Of a stretch of DNA of 64,000 nucleotides, positions 16,796-25,061 are shown one piece after another. This DNA comes from JABJOR01 sp965603075 (GTDB lineage: Bacteria > Pseudomonadota > Alphaproteobacteria > Rhodospirillales > Casp-alpha2): contig CBFDBO010000011.1 of NCBI GenBank assembly GCA_965603075.1, forward strand, positions 28,765 through 92,764, given 5' to 3'. Under the pieces are notes generated by a model. It was not told the origin of the DNA and did no database searches. It saw only the letters and a list, made by a program, of their open reading frames with translations. Within the stretch, counting starts at the first letter, position 1. Every line of letters begins with the position of its first letter. The translations under genes were made by a program, and so were the position numbers.

Positions 16796-16817
16796 GGCTA
16801 TAAACAGGCTATAAACA
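16796..16817 (+). repeat. Duplicated 11-bp unit upstream of cobA
   Basis: GGCTATAAACA occurs twice in direct succession, ending 15 bp before the cobA start. It may place duplicated -10-like sequences before the gene, but this is not certain. Confidence 0.6.
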
Positions 16818-16831
16818 GGGTAGATCGGGAT

Positions 16832-17680
16832 ATGACAGATACATTTTACAAGAAAGCCAATGCTCACGCAGTACCGGGTGTTTATCTGGTCGGTGCGGGT
16901 CCCGGTGATCCGGATTATCTGACCCTAAAAGCCTGCCGATTAATCGATCAGGCTGATGTGATTGTATACGACCGCTTGGTCTCACCTGAAATAATGGATT
17001 TAATCCCTGACGGTGTTGCCAAAATAAATGTGGGCAAACAAGCCGGTAATCATTGCGTTCCACAAGATGAAATCAACGATCTATTGTTGTCTCTGTCGCG
17101 TGATAACCGTTGTGTGGTTCGATTAAAAGGCGGCGATCCGTTCTTGTTTGGCCGGGGTGGTGAAGAATCAATCCACTTAAGTAAAAACGGTATTCATTGT
17201 GAAGTCGTTCCGGGTATTACTTCTGCAAGTGGTTGTGCGGCCAACATTGGCCTGCCTTTAACCTACCGAGGGATCGCCAGCAGTGTTCGCTATGTAACGG
17301 GGCATATGCGCGAAGGCCAGGACCTAGATTTGGATTGGTCGGGTCTGGCCAACGAAGATACCACATTGGTTATTTATATGGGGGCCGCCAACATATCAAC
17401 AATAGCTTCCGAGCTCATCGCCCATGGGTTACCCTTATCCACCGGGGCCGCCGCCATCTGCAATGCAACACGCCCCAATCAACAAGTGATTGTTTCTACC
17501 GTGGCGCAATTATCACAAGATACGCTTGATGCGGAGCTGGACGGCCCGGTTCTTTTCATCATTGGAAATGTCATCGAATTGCTGAATAGCACGGGTAAAA
17601 TTACGGATAAAATTACGGGTAAAATTCAAGAATTTATTCAAGGCGTGGATGAGGGAAACTGGAACAGCCACGTAGCATGA
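16832..17680 (+). CDS. cobA: Uroporphyrinogen-III C-methyltransferase
   Basis: The 282-residue protein is a single-domain SUMT: it methylates uroporphyrinogen III twice with S-adenosylmethionine to give precorrin-2, on the way to siroheme and cobalamin. Visible motifs are VYLVGAGPGDPDYLTLKA, VYDRLVS, VRLKGGDPFLFGRGGEE and PGITSASG. The CysG dehydrogenase/chelatase domain is absent. Near dsrAB and dsrN it most likely supplies siroheme for the sulfite reductase. The C-terminal tail carries a three-fold 12-bp repeat (GKITDKITGKIQ) outside the conserved domain. Confidence 0.93.
   Translation: MTDTFYKKANAHAVPGVYLVGAGPGDPDYLTLKACRLIDQADVIVYDRLVSPEIMDLIPDGVAKINVGKQAGNHCVPQDEINDLLLSLSRDNRCVVRLKGGDPFLFGRGGEESIHLSKNGIHCEVVPGITSASGCAANIGLPLTYRGIASSVRYVTGHMREGQDLDLDWSGLANEDTTLVIYMGAANISTIASELIAHGLPLSTGAAAICNATRPNQQVIVSTVAQLSQDTLDAELDGPVLFIIGNVIELLNSTGKITDKITGKIQEFIQGVDEGNWNSHVA
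17594..17629 (+). repeat. Three 12-bp tandem units in the cobA tail
   Basis: The units ggtaaaattacg, gataaaattacg and ggtaaaattcaa follow each other in frame and encode GKIT-DKIT-GKIQ near the CobA C-terminus. Confidence 0.8.
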
Positions 17681-17805
17681 ATGCTGGATCAGCAATATGG
17701 CATGAGCGCTGGAACAGTAATGGGTTATAAGCCATGATCGCTCGCCATGAGCCAATTATTTCACAATAAAAACTTACCTAACACGGATGAACGGACGGAT
17801 ATTTA

Positions 17806-18831
17806 ATGACATCAACCCCCTTTGCTGATTATTTACGGATTGTTGGGAAAGGTCCCAATATGTCCCGCCCCTTGACGCAAAGCGAGGCAAAGGATGCCGC
17901 CGTGCAAATGTTTTCGGGGCAAGCAACACCTATGCAAATCGGCGCCATGTTATTGCTCATGCGGTATCGCGCTGAGACCGCCGAGGAAATTGCGGGGTTA
18001 ATTGAAGGAGCGCAATCTAGCTTCCTTGGTGCACAATCTGATTCAACCCCAGATGTGGCTGATTCAACCCCAGATGTGGCTGATTTCACCCCAGATGTAG
18101 ATTGGCCCAGTTACGCTGATCGTCACCGCCAGCAACCGTGGTTTATTTTATCAGCCCTTTTATTAGCCCAAAATGATATTACGGTATTGATGCACGGTGT
18201 TGATGGGGCGCAAGCCCCCTACGCGCCAAATCGACCGGTTTTGGAAGCCCTCGGTATACCCCTCTCTCAATCATTGGAAGCCTCCATTGATCAAATAAAA
18301 AAAACCGGATTTGCCTATATTGGTACAGAACATTTCTGCCCGGTTGTAGAAGAACTTTGTGATATCCGCTCTGAATTGGGGGTTCGCACCGTCATTAATA
18401 CTTTGGCCCGTGGGTTGAACCCGCTGGGTGCCCCCAACCAAATGATTGGTGTTGCCCACCCCCCTTATAAACTAGCGCACGCTGATGTTGCGCGGTTGCT
18501 CGGTCAGCCACGCTCTGTCGTTCTCAAAGGCGGCGGCGGCGAAGCCCAACGTAATCCCCTAAAACCTTGTCACATAAGTGCCACTCATAATGACACACTT
18601 TCAGAGGACGACTGGCCGGTTTTAATTGAGGAAAAAGGCGTTAATTGGCGTAAAGAGGACCTCAGTCCAAGGGTTGTTCCCGATCTGTGGCACGGCAAAA
18701 CCGAAAACCCTGCCGCCCAAGCCGCGATCACAGGAACCGCCGCCATCGTTTTGAAACAAATGGGCAAAGCCAATAGTTTCGATCAAGCCGATGCAATGGC
18801 AACTGAAATGTGGCTGGCCCGCGATAAATAA
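17806..18831 (+). CDS. YbiB/TrpD2-like glycosyltransferase family 3 protein
   Basis: The 341-residue protein has the two-domain fold of anthranilate phosphoribosyltransferase (N-terminal helical part with QIGAMLLLMRYRAET, C-terminal part with RGLNPLGAPNQ and VLKGGGGEAQRN). The PRPP-binding and anthranilate motifs of TrpD are changed as in YbiB/TrpD2, DNA-binding proteins without known transferase activity. Such genes often neighbour siroheme or nitrite-reductase genes. A 21-bp unit repeated three times inserts DSTPDVA repeats after about residue 78, in the hinge between the domains. Confidence 0.8.
   Translation: MTSTPFADYLRIVGKGPNMSRPLTQSEAKDAAVQMFSGQATPMQIGAMLLLMRYRAETAEEIAGLIEGAQSSFLGAQSDSTPDVADSTPDVADFTPDVDWPSYADRHRQQPWFILSALLLAQNDITVLMHGVDGAQAPYAPNRPVLEALGIPLSQSLEASIDQIKKTGFAYIGTEHFCPVVEELCDIRSELGVRTVINTLARGLNPLGAPNQMIGVAHPPYKLAHADVARLLGQPRSVVLKGGGGEAQRNPLKPCHISATHNDTLSEDDWPVLIEEKGVNWRKEDLSPRVVPDLWHGKTENPAAQAAITGTAAIVLKQMGKANSFDQADAMATEMWLARDK
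18040..18102 (+). repeat. Three 21-bp tandem units within the TrpD2-like gene
   Basis: The unit gattcaaccccagatgtggct occurs twice exactly and a third time with changes. It encodes DSTPDVA, DSTPDVA and DFTPDVD in frame. Confidence 0.92.
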
Positions 18832-18948
18832 TCGTGAAGGATGCATTTTCTTAAAGGACGTATTTTATTGAGCATCCATGCCTAGTTGTTGTATAACAGG
18901 GACCATATAGGGCGGTCTTTTTCCCAAAATACAAATAGGATTTAAATA

Positions 18949-19593
18949 ATGGATTTTGATGGCGGACTTAAATATCACGGGCCTGTTGAAATAGCGGACG
19001 TGAAGAAAAAGGTCAAAAAATTATCATCAAAAGCCTGGGGACTGGATCAGGGAGACCGTAAGAAATTAGCGGGGGACCGACCGGGGAACGCTCTGTTCGT
19101 TATGACGGATACACCTCATAATTATTCCGACCGCACGATGGAGGGCATGGAAGCGGGGAAAATTCATGTTTTTCGGGGCGGAGGTTGGAACCTGCTTCAT
19201 AAACTATCCATGGCTTTAATTAAAGATTATGTCCTGCCGATCTATTCCAATTGTTTGCCAATGCGTGTTCAATACGCACAATTACCTCCGGGCAAAGATA
19301 TCAACCATCATTATGACGTTGGAATTCTCACAGAAATTCATAGGCTACATGTGCCGATCATAACGAACAAAGGCGTCGAGTTTCATGTTGAACGCGATAA
19401 GTTCTATTTGGAGGAAGGCTGCTTGTACGAATTGAATAATGTGAAATCCCATGGCGTGAGAAATCTAAGCAATCACATGCGGACACACATGATGATTGAT
19501 ATGGTACCGCTTGATAAAGCAGACATTGAATATCATGACAGCCCGGATGACATGAGTAATGGGAAGACATTTGAAGCGTATTTTAACGTTTAA
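18949..19593 (+). CDS. Aspartyl/asparaginyl beta-hydroxylase family dioxygenase
   Basis: The 214-residue protein has the double-stranded beta-helix motifs of the Asp/Asn hydroxylase family: QLPPGKDINHHYDVG, then RLHVPIITN, then LYELNNVKSHGVRNLS and RTHMMIDMV, giving the histidines that bind Fe(II) and the arginine that binds 2-oxoglutarate. It should hydroxylate a peptide or small molecule in the cytoplasm. The substrate is unknown. It converges with a sulfotransferase gene 30 bp downstream. Confidence 0.82.
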   Translation: MDFDGGLKYHGPVEIADVKKKVKKLSSKAWGLDQGDRKKLAGDRPGNALFVMTDTPHNYSDRTMEGMEAGKIHVFRGGGWNLLHKLSMALIKDYVLPIYSNCLPMRVQYAQLPPGKDINHHYDVGILTEIHRLHVPIITNKGVEFHVERDKFYLEEGCLYELNNVKSHGVRNLSNHMRTHMMIDMVPLDKADIEYHDSPDDMSNGKTFEAYFNV

Positions 19594-19623
19594 AGCCCAT
19601 AACGTCTTTCTGCTGAGCCGGCC

Positions 19624-20322
19624 TCAAACAGAATACCCGAAATCAGCAATTTCTTTTGCGCAAACTTTATCAATGGCGGCTTTTGCTTTTGGATATTGAG
19701 CATACATTTCTTGAACGGAAGAACCTTTTTTCGGGCGAATGCTTGCTTTTGCGTTGAGGCTCTTGAACGTCTTGTATAAATTTTTTGCATTGACCATGGC
19801 CTCCAACTTTTTGATATCAGCCTTCAAATGATCGTACCGTATATAATAGTCGATGGCGGATTTACCGTTAATATGGGTAATCTCATGGTTGTCTAAAAAC
19901 ATATGGGAATTGAAGGAGACAAAGTCTTCGAAGTTTAGTCCGGTTTGTTCACCACCGCGCCAGTAATAGCGTGAAATCGTGGAATCATAAGGATTGCGGG
20001 TGATGGATACTTTCAAATAGGTATCCCAGAACGCTGGCGGGCAGATTTGTTTTATTTGAAGGGCCTTGCTGTGATTATAAAGCTCCCCTTTGGATTGGCC
20101 GTATTTTCGCTGCACGCCATTAACCATTTGATACCACAAAGGATTAATATAATTCTGCGCTCCTCTGAACCCCAGTGATTGACGGGTTTCTTCGTCCTCG
20201 GGAACAATTGGTGTGATGATATCGTTTACGCCACAAAATTTTGAAAGGGCAATTTCAAAAGAAGTGCCACCCACTTTTTTGGGCTTGATGAATATTAATT
20301 TGAGGTCGTGGGCGATAATCAT
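19624..20322 (-). CDS. Sulfotransferase family protein
   Basis: The 232-residue protein starts MIIAHDLKLIFIKPKKVGGTSFE, a PAPS-binding 5'-phosphosulfate loop, and has a 3'-phosphate motif SITRNPYDSTISRYYW at the middle. These are the marks of Golgi-type/sulfotransferase-2 family enzymes, which in bacteria sulfate cell-surface glycans or small molecules. It is probably part of the minus-strand run with the genes at 20375 and 20887, though 50 bp separate it from the next. Confidence 0.82.
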   Translation of the reverse strand: MIIAHDLKLIFIKPKKVGGTSFEIALSKFCGVNDIITPIVPEDEETRQSLGFRGAQNYINPLWYQMVNGVQRKYGQSKGELYNHSKALQIKQICPPAFWDTYLKVSITRNPYDSTISRYYWRGGEQTGLNFEDFVSFNSHMFLDNHEITHINGKSAIDYYIRYDHLKADIKKLEAMVNAKNLYKTFKSLNAKASIRPKKGSSVQEMYAQYPKAKAAIDKVCAKEIADFGYSV

Positions 20323-20374
20323 GCAGCTATCATTTCGAAAAGAAGAACGAAGATGACGGAAGTTTACTGAACCA

Positions 20375-20863
20375 CTACGTCATGCGCAACGAAAGATATT
20401 CTTCTAGGGGAACCATACAATCAGAGCGGCCATCAATGTCGCGATGGGCAAATTCGATAACGGCAACTTCGTGCTCTGTTAGTATTTTAAGGGGCGGTAA
20501 ATCTTCATCAGGGGCCATGTGTTCTAATGCGGCGAATTCATCCAAATAACCGGGATAGCGTGTAACAATATCCTTGATGAAAGCGCCCCATTCATAAGGT
20601 GCGTGGCGACGCGCCCCTTCTTCACCTATAATTTTTAGCGCTTTGTCAGGTCGCGGGTGAAGTTGGTATTTATCGATTAACGGCCGTACAGAATTAGCCG
20701 CAAACCGTTCAATCTCTGCCAACAGCTTAATCTTTTTCTGTTCGTGTGGCTGGTGGAAATGCTCAATTAAACCATAGAAATAAGCTTCCCCCATGATTTC
20801 TTCTTCATAATAGAGAAGCAGAGTATCAAGGTACTGTGTGTTCACGGGGGAAGGCTCCAACAT
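20375..20863 (-). CDS. Hypothetical protein, possibly ferritin-like di-iron
   Basis: The 162-residue protein looks all-helical. Candidate iron ligands are an E-rich first helix (YYEEEIMGEAYFYGLIEH), AEIERFA in the second and an ExxH in the last (EVAVIEFAHRDI), an arrangement seen in ferritin-like proteins. I do not recognise the family with certainty. It lies 23 bp after the bicupin gene and is presumably co-transcribed with it, so it may join the catabolism served by the divergent transporter locus. Confidence 0.6.
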   Translation of the reverse strand: MLEPSPVNTQYLDTLLLYYEEEIMGEAYFYGLIEHFHQPHEQKKIKLLAEIERFAANSVRPLIDKYQLHPRPDKALKIIGEEGARRHAPYEWGAFIKDIVTRYPGYLDEFAALEHMAPDEDLPPLKILTEHEVAVIEFAHRDIDGRSDCMVPLEEYLSLRMT

Positions 20864-20886
20864 GGATTTATTATAATCCGGTTTAA

Positions 20887-21669
20887 TTAGGCAGATGTAT
20901 CAAGAATGGAATAGTATTTCTTGATGTATTGTGACGTCTTCCAACTGCATACCGTCCCTTCGGGGATAAAGAATACGTCATCAGCCGTAAATTCATGAAC
21001 GGTTCCATCACCTTGGGTGATTGTTACCGCACCTTCTAACAATTGCACGAATTCATGACATGGAAAGGGCTTCATTTCACTCTCAAACGGGGTGCTATCC
21101 CACATGCCCACAAACATATTCCCAGCGTCATTGGTAAAAAGAATATTATCGCGTTGCAGTGGCGCATCACCGCTTATGTCAAACGGCGCGGTGCTCTCCA
21201 TGGGAACAAGACCCGCTTGCAATGCCACAGGATCAAGAACCCGTACACCGCCCTCGGCGGAGGTTATATCGGGTGTGGCGGCATTTGGGTTGGCGTACGT
21301 CATATAAAACTTACGTAAAGAACCAACTTGTTTCCAACTAATGGGGATGGCGTTACGAATGCAAAATGTTTCGCCTTGTTTAACGATGGTGGCATTATCA
21401 TCCCCGTCCATCATGGCGACCTGACCTTCGAGCACCAACATGAATTCGTCACCGGGATAAGGCCCAAAGGCTTCTTGCATATCCGTTGTCGTCCAAATAC
21501 CAAGGCTCAACCCCAAATCATCATCTTGGTAATAGACGTGCAGCGCTTGCTCGGGTAATTCCGATTGAAAGTCAGCAGGGTCAAGCTTCATTTCTACCAA
21601 GCTCGTGCCCTCGCCATTTTCAACGGGGCCTAAGGGTTCAAAACGAATGATATTTTTTTCGGTGCTCAT
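20887..21669 (-). CDS. Two-domain cupin protein
   Basis: The 260-residue protein has two cupin_3-type halves with the motifs PGDEFMLVLEGQV...GETFCIRNAIPISW and CHEFVQLLEGAV...DVFFIPEGTVCSW. The layout recalls ureidoglycine aminohydrolase and other small-molecule cupins. The metal-ligand histidines are sparse in the first half, so perhaps only the second is active. It is transcribed away from the ABC transporter genes, and the shared 386-bp promoter holds two TetR-type palindromes. It probably acts on a nitrogenous substrate or intermediate of that pathway. Confidence 0.82.
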   Translation of the reverse strand: MSTEKNIIRFEPLGPVENGEGTSLVEMKLDPADFQSELPEQALHVYYQDDDLGLSLGIWTTTDMQEAFGPYPGDEFMLVLEGQVAMMDGDDNATIVKQGETFCIRNAIPISWKQVGSLRKFYMTYANPNAATPDITSAEGGVRVLDPVALQAGLVPMESTAPFDISGDAPLQRDNILFTNDAGNMFVGMWDSTPFESEMKPFPCHEFVQLLEGAVTITQGDGTVHEFTADDVFFIPEGTVCSWKTSQYIKKYYSILDTSA

Positions 21670-21830
21670 CGTGTGGTTCTCTCTCTCTATCGTTAGGGGG
21701 TGGTCCGACGGTATTTTGGTATGAAACTTCTTGAAATCGAATGCCTGCTTAGCTTTCTATAATGACAAAGTATAGGGACCGATTGATTGGTTTTATTAGA
21801 AAGTATCAGATCGTCATTGTCGAGTGAAAA

Positions 21831-21846
21831 TTGACTGATCAGTCAG
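21831..21846. promoter_or_regulatory. Candidate TetR operator 1
   Basis: TTGACTGATCAGTCAG contains the perfect 14-bp palindrome TGACTGATCAGTCA. It resembles the short palindromes bound by TetR-family repressors, and a BetI-like TetR is encoded in the downstream operon. Confidence 0.7.
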
Positions 21847-21874
21847 ACAAATAAGTCTTGCAATTGTTATAAAA

Positions 21875-21890
21875 TTGATTGATTAATCAG
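21875..21890. promoter_or_regulatory. Candidate TetR operator 2
   Basis: TTGATTGATTAATCAG matches operator 1 at 13 of 16 positions (shared form TTGAYTGATYARTCAG) and lies 44 bp from it centre to centre, about four helical turns. Confidence 0.65.
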
Positions 21891-21953
21891 AAAGTGGTAG
21901 TATTGATTTTGATCTATACGGCTTAAATGCTGAAATATTCATTGAGATTTTAC

Positions 21954-21989
21954 CGAGCAATTTATCGAGCAATTTATCGAGCAATTTAA
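21954..21989 (+). repeat. Three 12-bp tandem units upstream of the binding-protein gene
   Basis: The unit cgagcaatttat is repeated three times (last base differs), ending 66 bp before the start codon, in the likely 5' untranslated region. Confidence 0.85.
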
Positions 21990-22055
21990 CAAGAAGAATT
22001 ACCTAATTTGAACATCCGAAAATAATTTTGAACCTCATCAGGGAGAAGACAGACT

Positions 22056-23171
22056 ATGGATATCAAAGAAACAATTAAAAAAATGCAGGATGGCAATCTA
22101 AGCCGTCGTGACTTTAGCAAGGCATTGGCCGCGGTTGGCCTGGCAACAACAATGGTACCATTAGCATCAAAGCCAAGTCTTGCTGCTGATGAAGCCATTT
22201 ATTACACATGGTCAGGCTACGATATTCCTGAAATTTACCCCGGGTATATTGAAAAACATGGCGCATCACCCGAAACCCCAATTTTTGGTGACGCAGAAGA
22301 ATCGTTCACCAAAGTTCGCGCTGGTTATCAAGTTGATGTGATGCACCCGTGCAGCAACAACATTCCGCGTTGGAGAACGGCGGGTATCTTGCAAGCAATT
22401 GATACCTCAAGACTATCCAACTGGAATGATGTGGTTCCCGCATTGCAAGGCCTTCCTGGCACACAATTCAACGGAGAGCAGTGGTTTATTCCTTGGGATT
22501 GGGGACAAACATCCGTGACCTATCGTACCGATTTGTACGACCTTGAAGGTGAAGAAGAATCATGGGGCATGTTGTGGAATGAAAAATATGCTGGCCGTAT
22601 GTCAATCATTGATGCGTCAGAAGATTCTTGGTGGTGTGCCGCTATTTATGCAGGTGTAGACACCGATAATTTGCAGGATGCAGATTTTGAAAAAGTCCTT
22701 GCTCTTATGAAACAACAGCAAGAACTATTGCGTTTCCGCCAGAGCGATATGACCACCGTAGAGCAAGCGCTTGCTTCTGGTGAAATCGTTGCTGCTATGA
22801 CGTGGAACAGCTCACCACTGGAACTTCAAAATCAAGGCATTCCTGTAAAATTCGCCGATGTTAAAGAAGGCGCATTAACGTGGGTATGTGGCTTGGTCAT
22901 GACACATGACGCACCACATGTTGATAAAGCACATGATCTAATCGATGCCATGCTTAGCACTGAAGCCGGTAGATTCATCATCGAAGATTATGGATATGGT
23001 CATTCCAATACTAAATCGTTTGATTTGGTTAGCGATGAAGCTCTCGCGGCGCGTGGTTTGGCAAAAGATGTTGAAAGCATCCTTTCCAAAGGAACGTTCC
23101 TTCAAGCTCAAAGCGAAGAAATCGAACAAAAAATCAACCGCGATTGGGCTGATTTGATTTCCTCAATGTAA
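22056..23171 (+). CDS. PotD-family ABC transporter binding protein, Tat signal
   Basis: The 371-residue periplasmic protein carries a twin-arginine signal (LSRRDFSK, R17-R18, followed by a hydrophobic stretch and cleavage near SLAADE). The mature part matches the PotD/SBP_bac_8 fold for polyamines and related cations (YYTWSGYDIPEIYPGY, AMTWNSSPLELQNQG). The genes for two permeases and an ATPase follow, separated by a strong hairpin that may keep binding-protein transcripts in excess. The catabolic genes downstream suggest a methylated or polyamine substrate. Confidence 0.88.
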   Translation: MDIKETIKKMQDGNLSRRDFSKALAAVGLATTMVPLASKPSLAADEAIYYTWSGYDIPEIYPGYIEKHGASPETPIFGDAEESFTKVRAGYQVDVMHPCSNNIPRWRTAGILQAIDTSRLSNWNDVVPALQGLPGTQFNGEQWFIPWDWGQTSVTYRTDLYDLEGEEESWGMLWNEKYAGRMSIIDASEDSWWCAAIYAGVDTDNLQDADFEKVLALMKQQQELLRFRQSDMTTVEQALASGEIVAAMTWNSSPLELQNQGIPVKFADVKEGALTWVCGLVMTHDAPHVDKAHDLIDAMLSTEAGRFIIEDYGYGHSNTKSFDLVSDEALAARGLAKDVESILSKGTFLQAQSEEIEQKINRDWADLISSM

Positions 23172-23187
23172 GATTGTTAGCCTCTAT

Positions 23188-23248
23188 ACCTGTTCAGGGT
23201 GGTGCCTATATTGTTCTGCACCTTTTAACCCTGAACAGGTGTTTTTTT
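23188..23248 (+). terminator. Strong hairpin after the binding-protein gene
   Basis: Perfect 13-bp arms ACCTGTTCAGGGT (23188-23200) and ACCCTGAACAGGT (23228-23240) enclose a loop that can itself fold (GGTGC...GCACC) and are followed by seven thymines. It is a typical rho-independent or attenuating terminator inside the operon. Confidence 0.85.
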
Positions 23249-23309
23249 GATAATTTTAAAATGCAAAACATTTACATTAAATTCTGCTCCAAAAATTAGG
23301 TATAAAACT

Positions 23310-24242
23310 ATGGTTGATCGCTCTGCGGCATTGCCGGTCTCCACCACGAATAATAATTTTAATCCTCTTCAGCGATTGAAAATGTTCTATCTACGCAGTG
23401 AGCCGTTTCGCGGCTACACCCTGCTATCGCCAACCCTTATTCTGATGATTGCGACCCTTGCTGCGCCTGTTCTATTTCTGTTTATCGTCAGCTTTTGGAC
23501 GCAAGATTTATTGGACTTCGAGCCGGGATTTGTTCTCGACAATTATGGATCATTTATAGATAACTCCAATTACCAAAAGCTATTATGGCGTTCCGTTAAG
23601 ATTTCAGGGTTTGTGACAATTCTGACCGTTTTATTGGCCTATCCCATGGCGTATTTCATCGCTTTTCGGGTTACCAATAATAAGCTGATTTGGATCATCC
23701 TGATCACGGTCCCGTTTTGGACCAGTTATCTCTTACGGGTTTTTGCTTGGAAAATTATCCTTGGTTATAATGGCGTCATTAATTCAGGTCTGATGGGCAT
23801 CGGTTGGATTGATGGCCCCTTAGAATTTTTGCTCTATAACCCTTTTGCTGTGGTTGTGACGTTGGCCCATGCTTGGGCAGCGTTTGCAATTTTGCCAATC
23901 TACGTATCACTTGAAAAAATTGATCGCTCGCTTTTAGAAGCGGCAACAGATTTAGGCGATACCCCTGTTCAGCGGTTCTTCCGTATTACCTTGCCGCTAT
24001 CCATGGCTGGGGTTGTGGCGGCGAGCTTGCTGGTCTTCATCCCAACCGTGGGTGACTTTGTGACCCCGGCTCTTGTGGGCGGGCCAAAAGGTATGATGAT
24101 TGGAAACTTGATTCAATTGATGTTTGCCAAGGCCAATAACTGGCCTTTAGGTGCCGCGCTTTCTGTTATCTCATTGCTGGCGATTACAGCAATTGTTTGC
24201 GCATTCCTATGGTTTACGAAACGCGTAAGGACAAATGGCTAA
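23310..24242 (+). CDS. PotB-like ABC transporter permease
   Basis: The 310-residue inner membrane protein has six hydrophobic segments and the permease EAA loop (EAATDLGDTPVQRFFRITLPL) that docks to the ATPase. The frame is open from 23247, but the ATG at 23310, 9 bp behind TTAGG, gives a normal N-terminus. Its stop overlaps the start of the second permease by one base (TAATG). Confidence 0.9.
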   Translation: MVDRSAALPVSTTNNNFNPLQRLKMFYLRSEPFRGYTLLSPTLILMIATLAAPVLFLFIVSFWTQDLLDFEPGFVLDNYGSFIDNSNYQKLLWRSVKISGFVTILTVLLAYPMAYFIAFRVTNNKLIWIILITVPFWTSYLLRVFAWKIILGYNGVINSGLMGIGWIDGPLEFLLYNPFAVVVTLAHAWAAFAILPIYVSLEKIDRSLLEAATDLGDTPVQRFFRITLPLSMAGVVAASLLVFIPTVGDFVTPALVGGPKGMMIGNLIQLMFAKANNWPLGAALSVISLLAITAIVCAFLWFTKRVRTNG

Positions 24243-25057
24243 TGAGCACGATCAGTCAGAAACCAAAATTTGGATCGCTTGGTGTATATGCCGTTGCCTA
24301 CTTGGCATTTGTTTATATCCCCGTTTTATTCCTACCGTTATTTTCGTTCAACGATTCCATCTATATAAAGTTTCCAATGGAGGGGTTTACCCTGCAATGG
24401 TATATTCAAGCTTTTGAATCCGTTGGCTTAATGAATTCAGTAAGCAATAGTTTTAAGGTGGGCATCCCCGTTGCTATTGTAAGCACCCTGCTGGGAACAT
24501 TGGCGGCGAAAGCTGTTACCCGGTACCGTATGCCTGGTAAAGCCCCCGTGATGAGCTTTATCATGACCCCGCTGGTTGTGCCGGGTATTATTGTTGGTGT
24601 GGCTTTGTTGATCATTGCGAATATGGTTGGCTTTACCTTGTCTTTGTTCACCATCGCCCTTGCGCACCTTCCTATGTGTACGGCATTTTCCATGTGGATT
24701 ATGATTTCCCGCCTTGAAGGGTTTGATAAGTCCATGGAAGAGGCCTCGTTCGATCTTGGCGAAGGGGCGTTGATGACATTTTGGCGCATTACGTTCCCGC
24801 TCATTCTTCCAGGTATCATTGCCAGTTTGCTGCTGACGTTCACAATTTCATTTGATGAATTTATTTTGGCAAGCTTTCTTGGTGGCAGTGAGCCTACTCT
24901 GCCCGTCTATATGTGGAGCCAATTGCGGTTCCCCAGAGCATTACCAAGCATTCTGGCATTGGGTGCCATGATTCTCGTTGTGTCGTTTGTCCTAGTCTAT
25001 TTTGCAGAATGGTTCAGGCGTCGTGGCGTAACCGATAAAACCTCAAGTGGAGTATAA
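24242..25057 (+). CDS. PotC-like ABC transporter permease
   Basis: The 271-residue membrane protein is the second permease, with the EAA loop EASFDLGEGALMTFWRITFPL. The longer frame starts at 24197 inside potB; the ATG at 24242, coupled to the potB stop, is preferred. The two permeases would form the heterodimeric channel for the substrate bound by the upstream PotD-like protein. Confidence 0.9.
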   Translation: MSTISQKPKFGSLGVYAVAYLAFVYIPVLFLPLFSFNDSIYIKFPMEGFTLQWYIQAFESVGLMNSVSNSFKVGIPVAIVSTLLGTLAAKAVTRYRMPGKAPVMSFIMTPLVVPGIIVGVALLIIANMVGFTLSLFTIALAHLPMCTAFSMWIMISRLEGFDKSMEEASFDLGEGALMTFWRITFPLILPGIIASLLLTFTISFDEFILASFLGGSEPTLPVYMWSQLRFPRALPSILALGAMILVVSFVLVYFAEWFRRRGVTDKTSSGV

Positions 25058-25061
25058 CCCC

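Larger units (their letters stand above)
21670..22055. promoter_or_regulatory. Divergent promoter region with two TetR-type palindromes
   Basis: The region between the bicupin and binding-protein genes contains the two related palindromes at 21831-21846 and 21875-21890 and a three-fold 12-bp repeat at 21954-21989. A GGGAGAAG ribosome-binding site precedes the binding-protein start. No other element was recognised. Confidence 0.65.
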
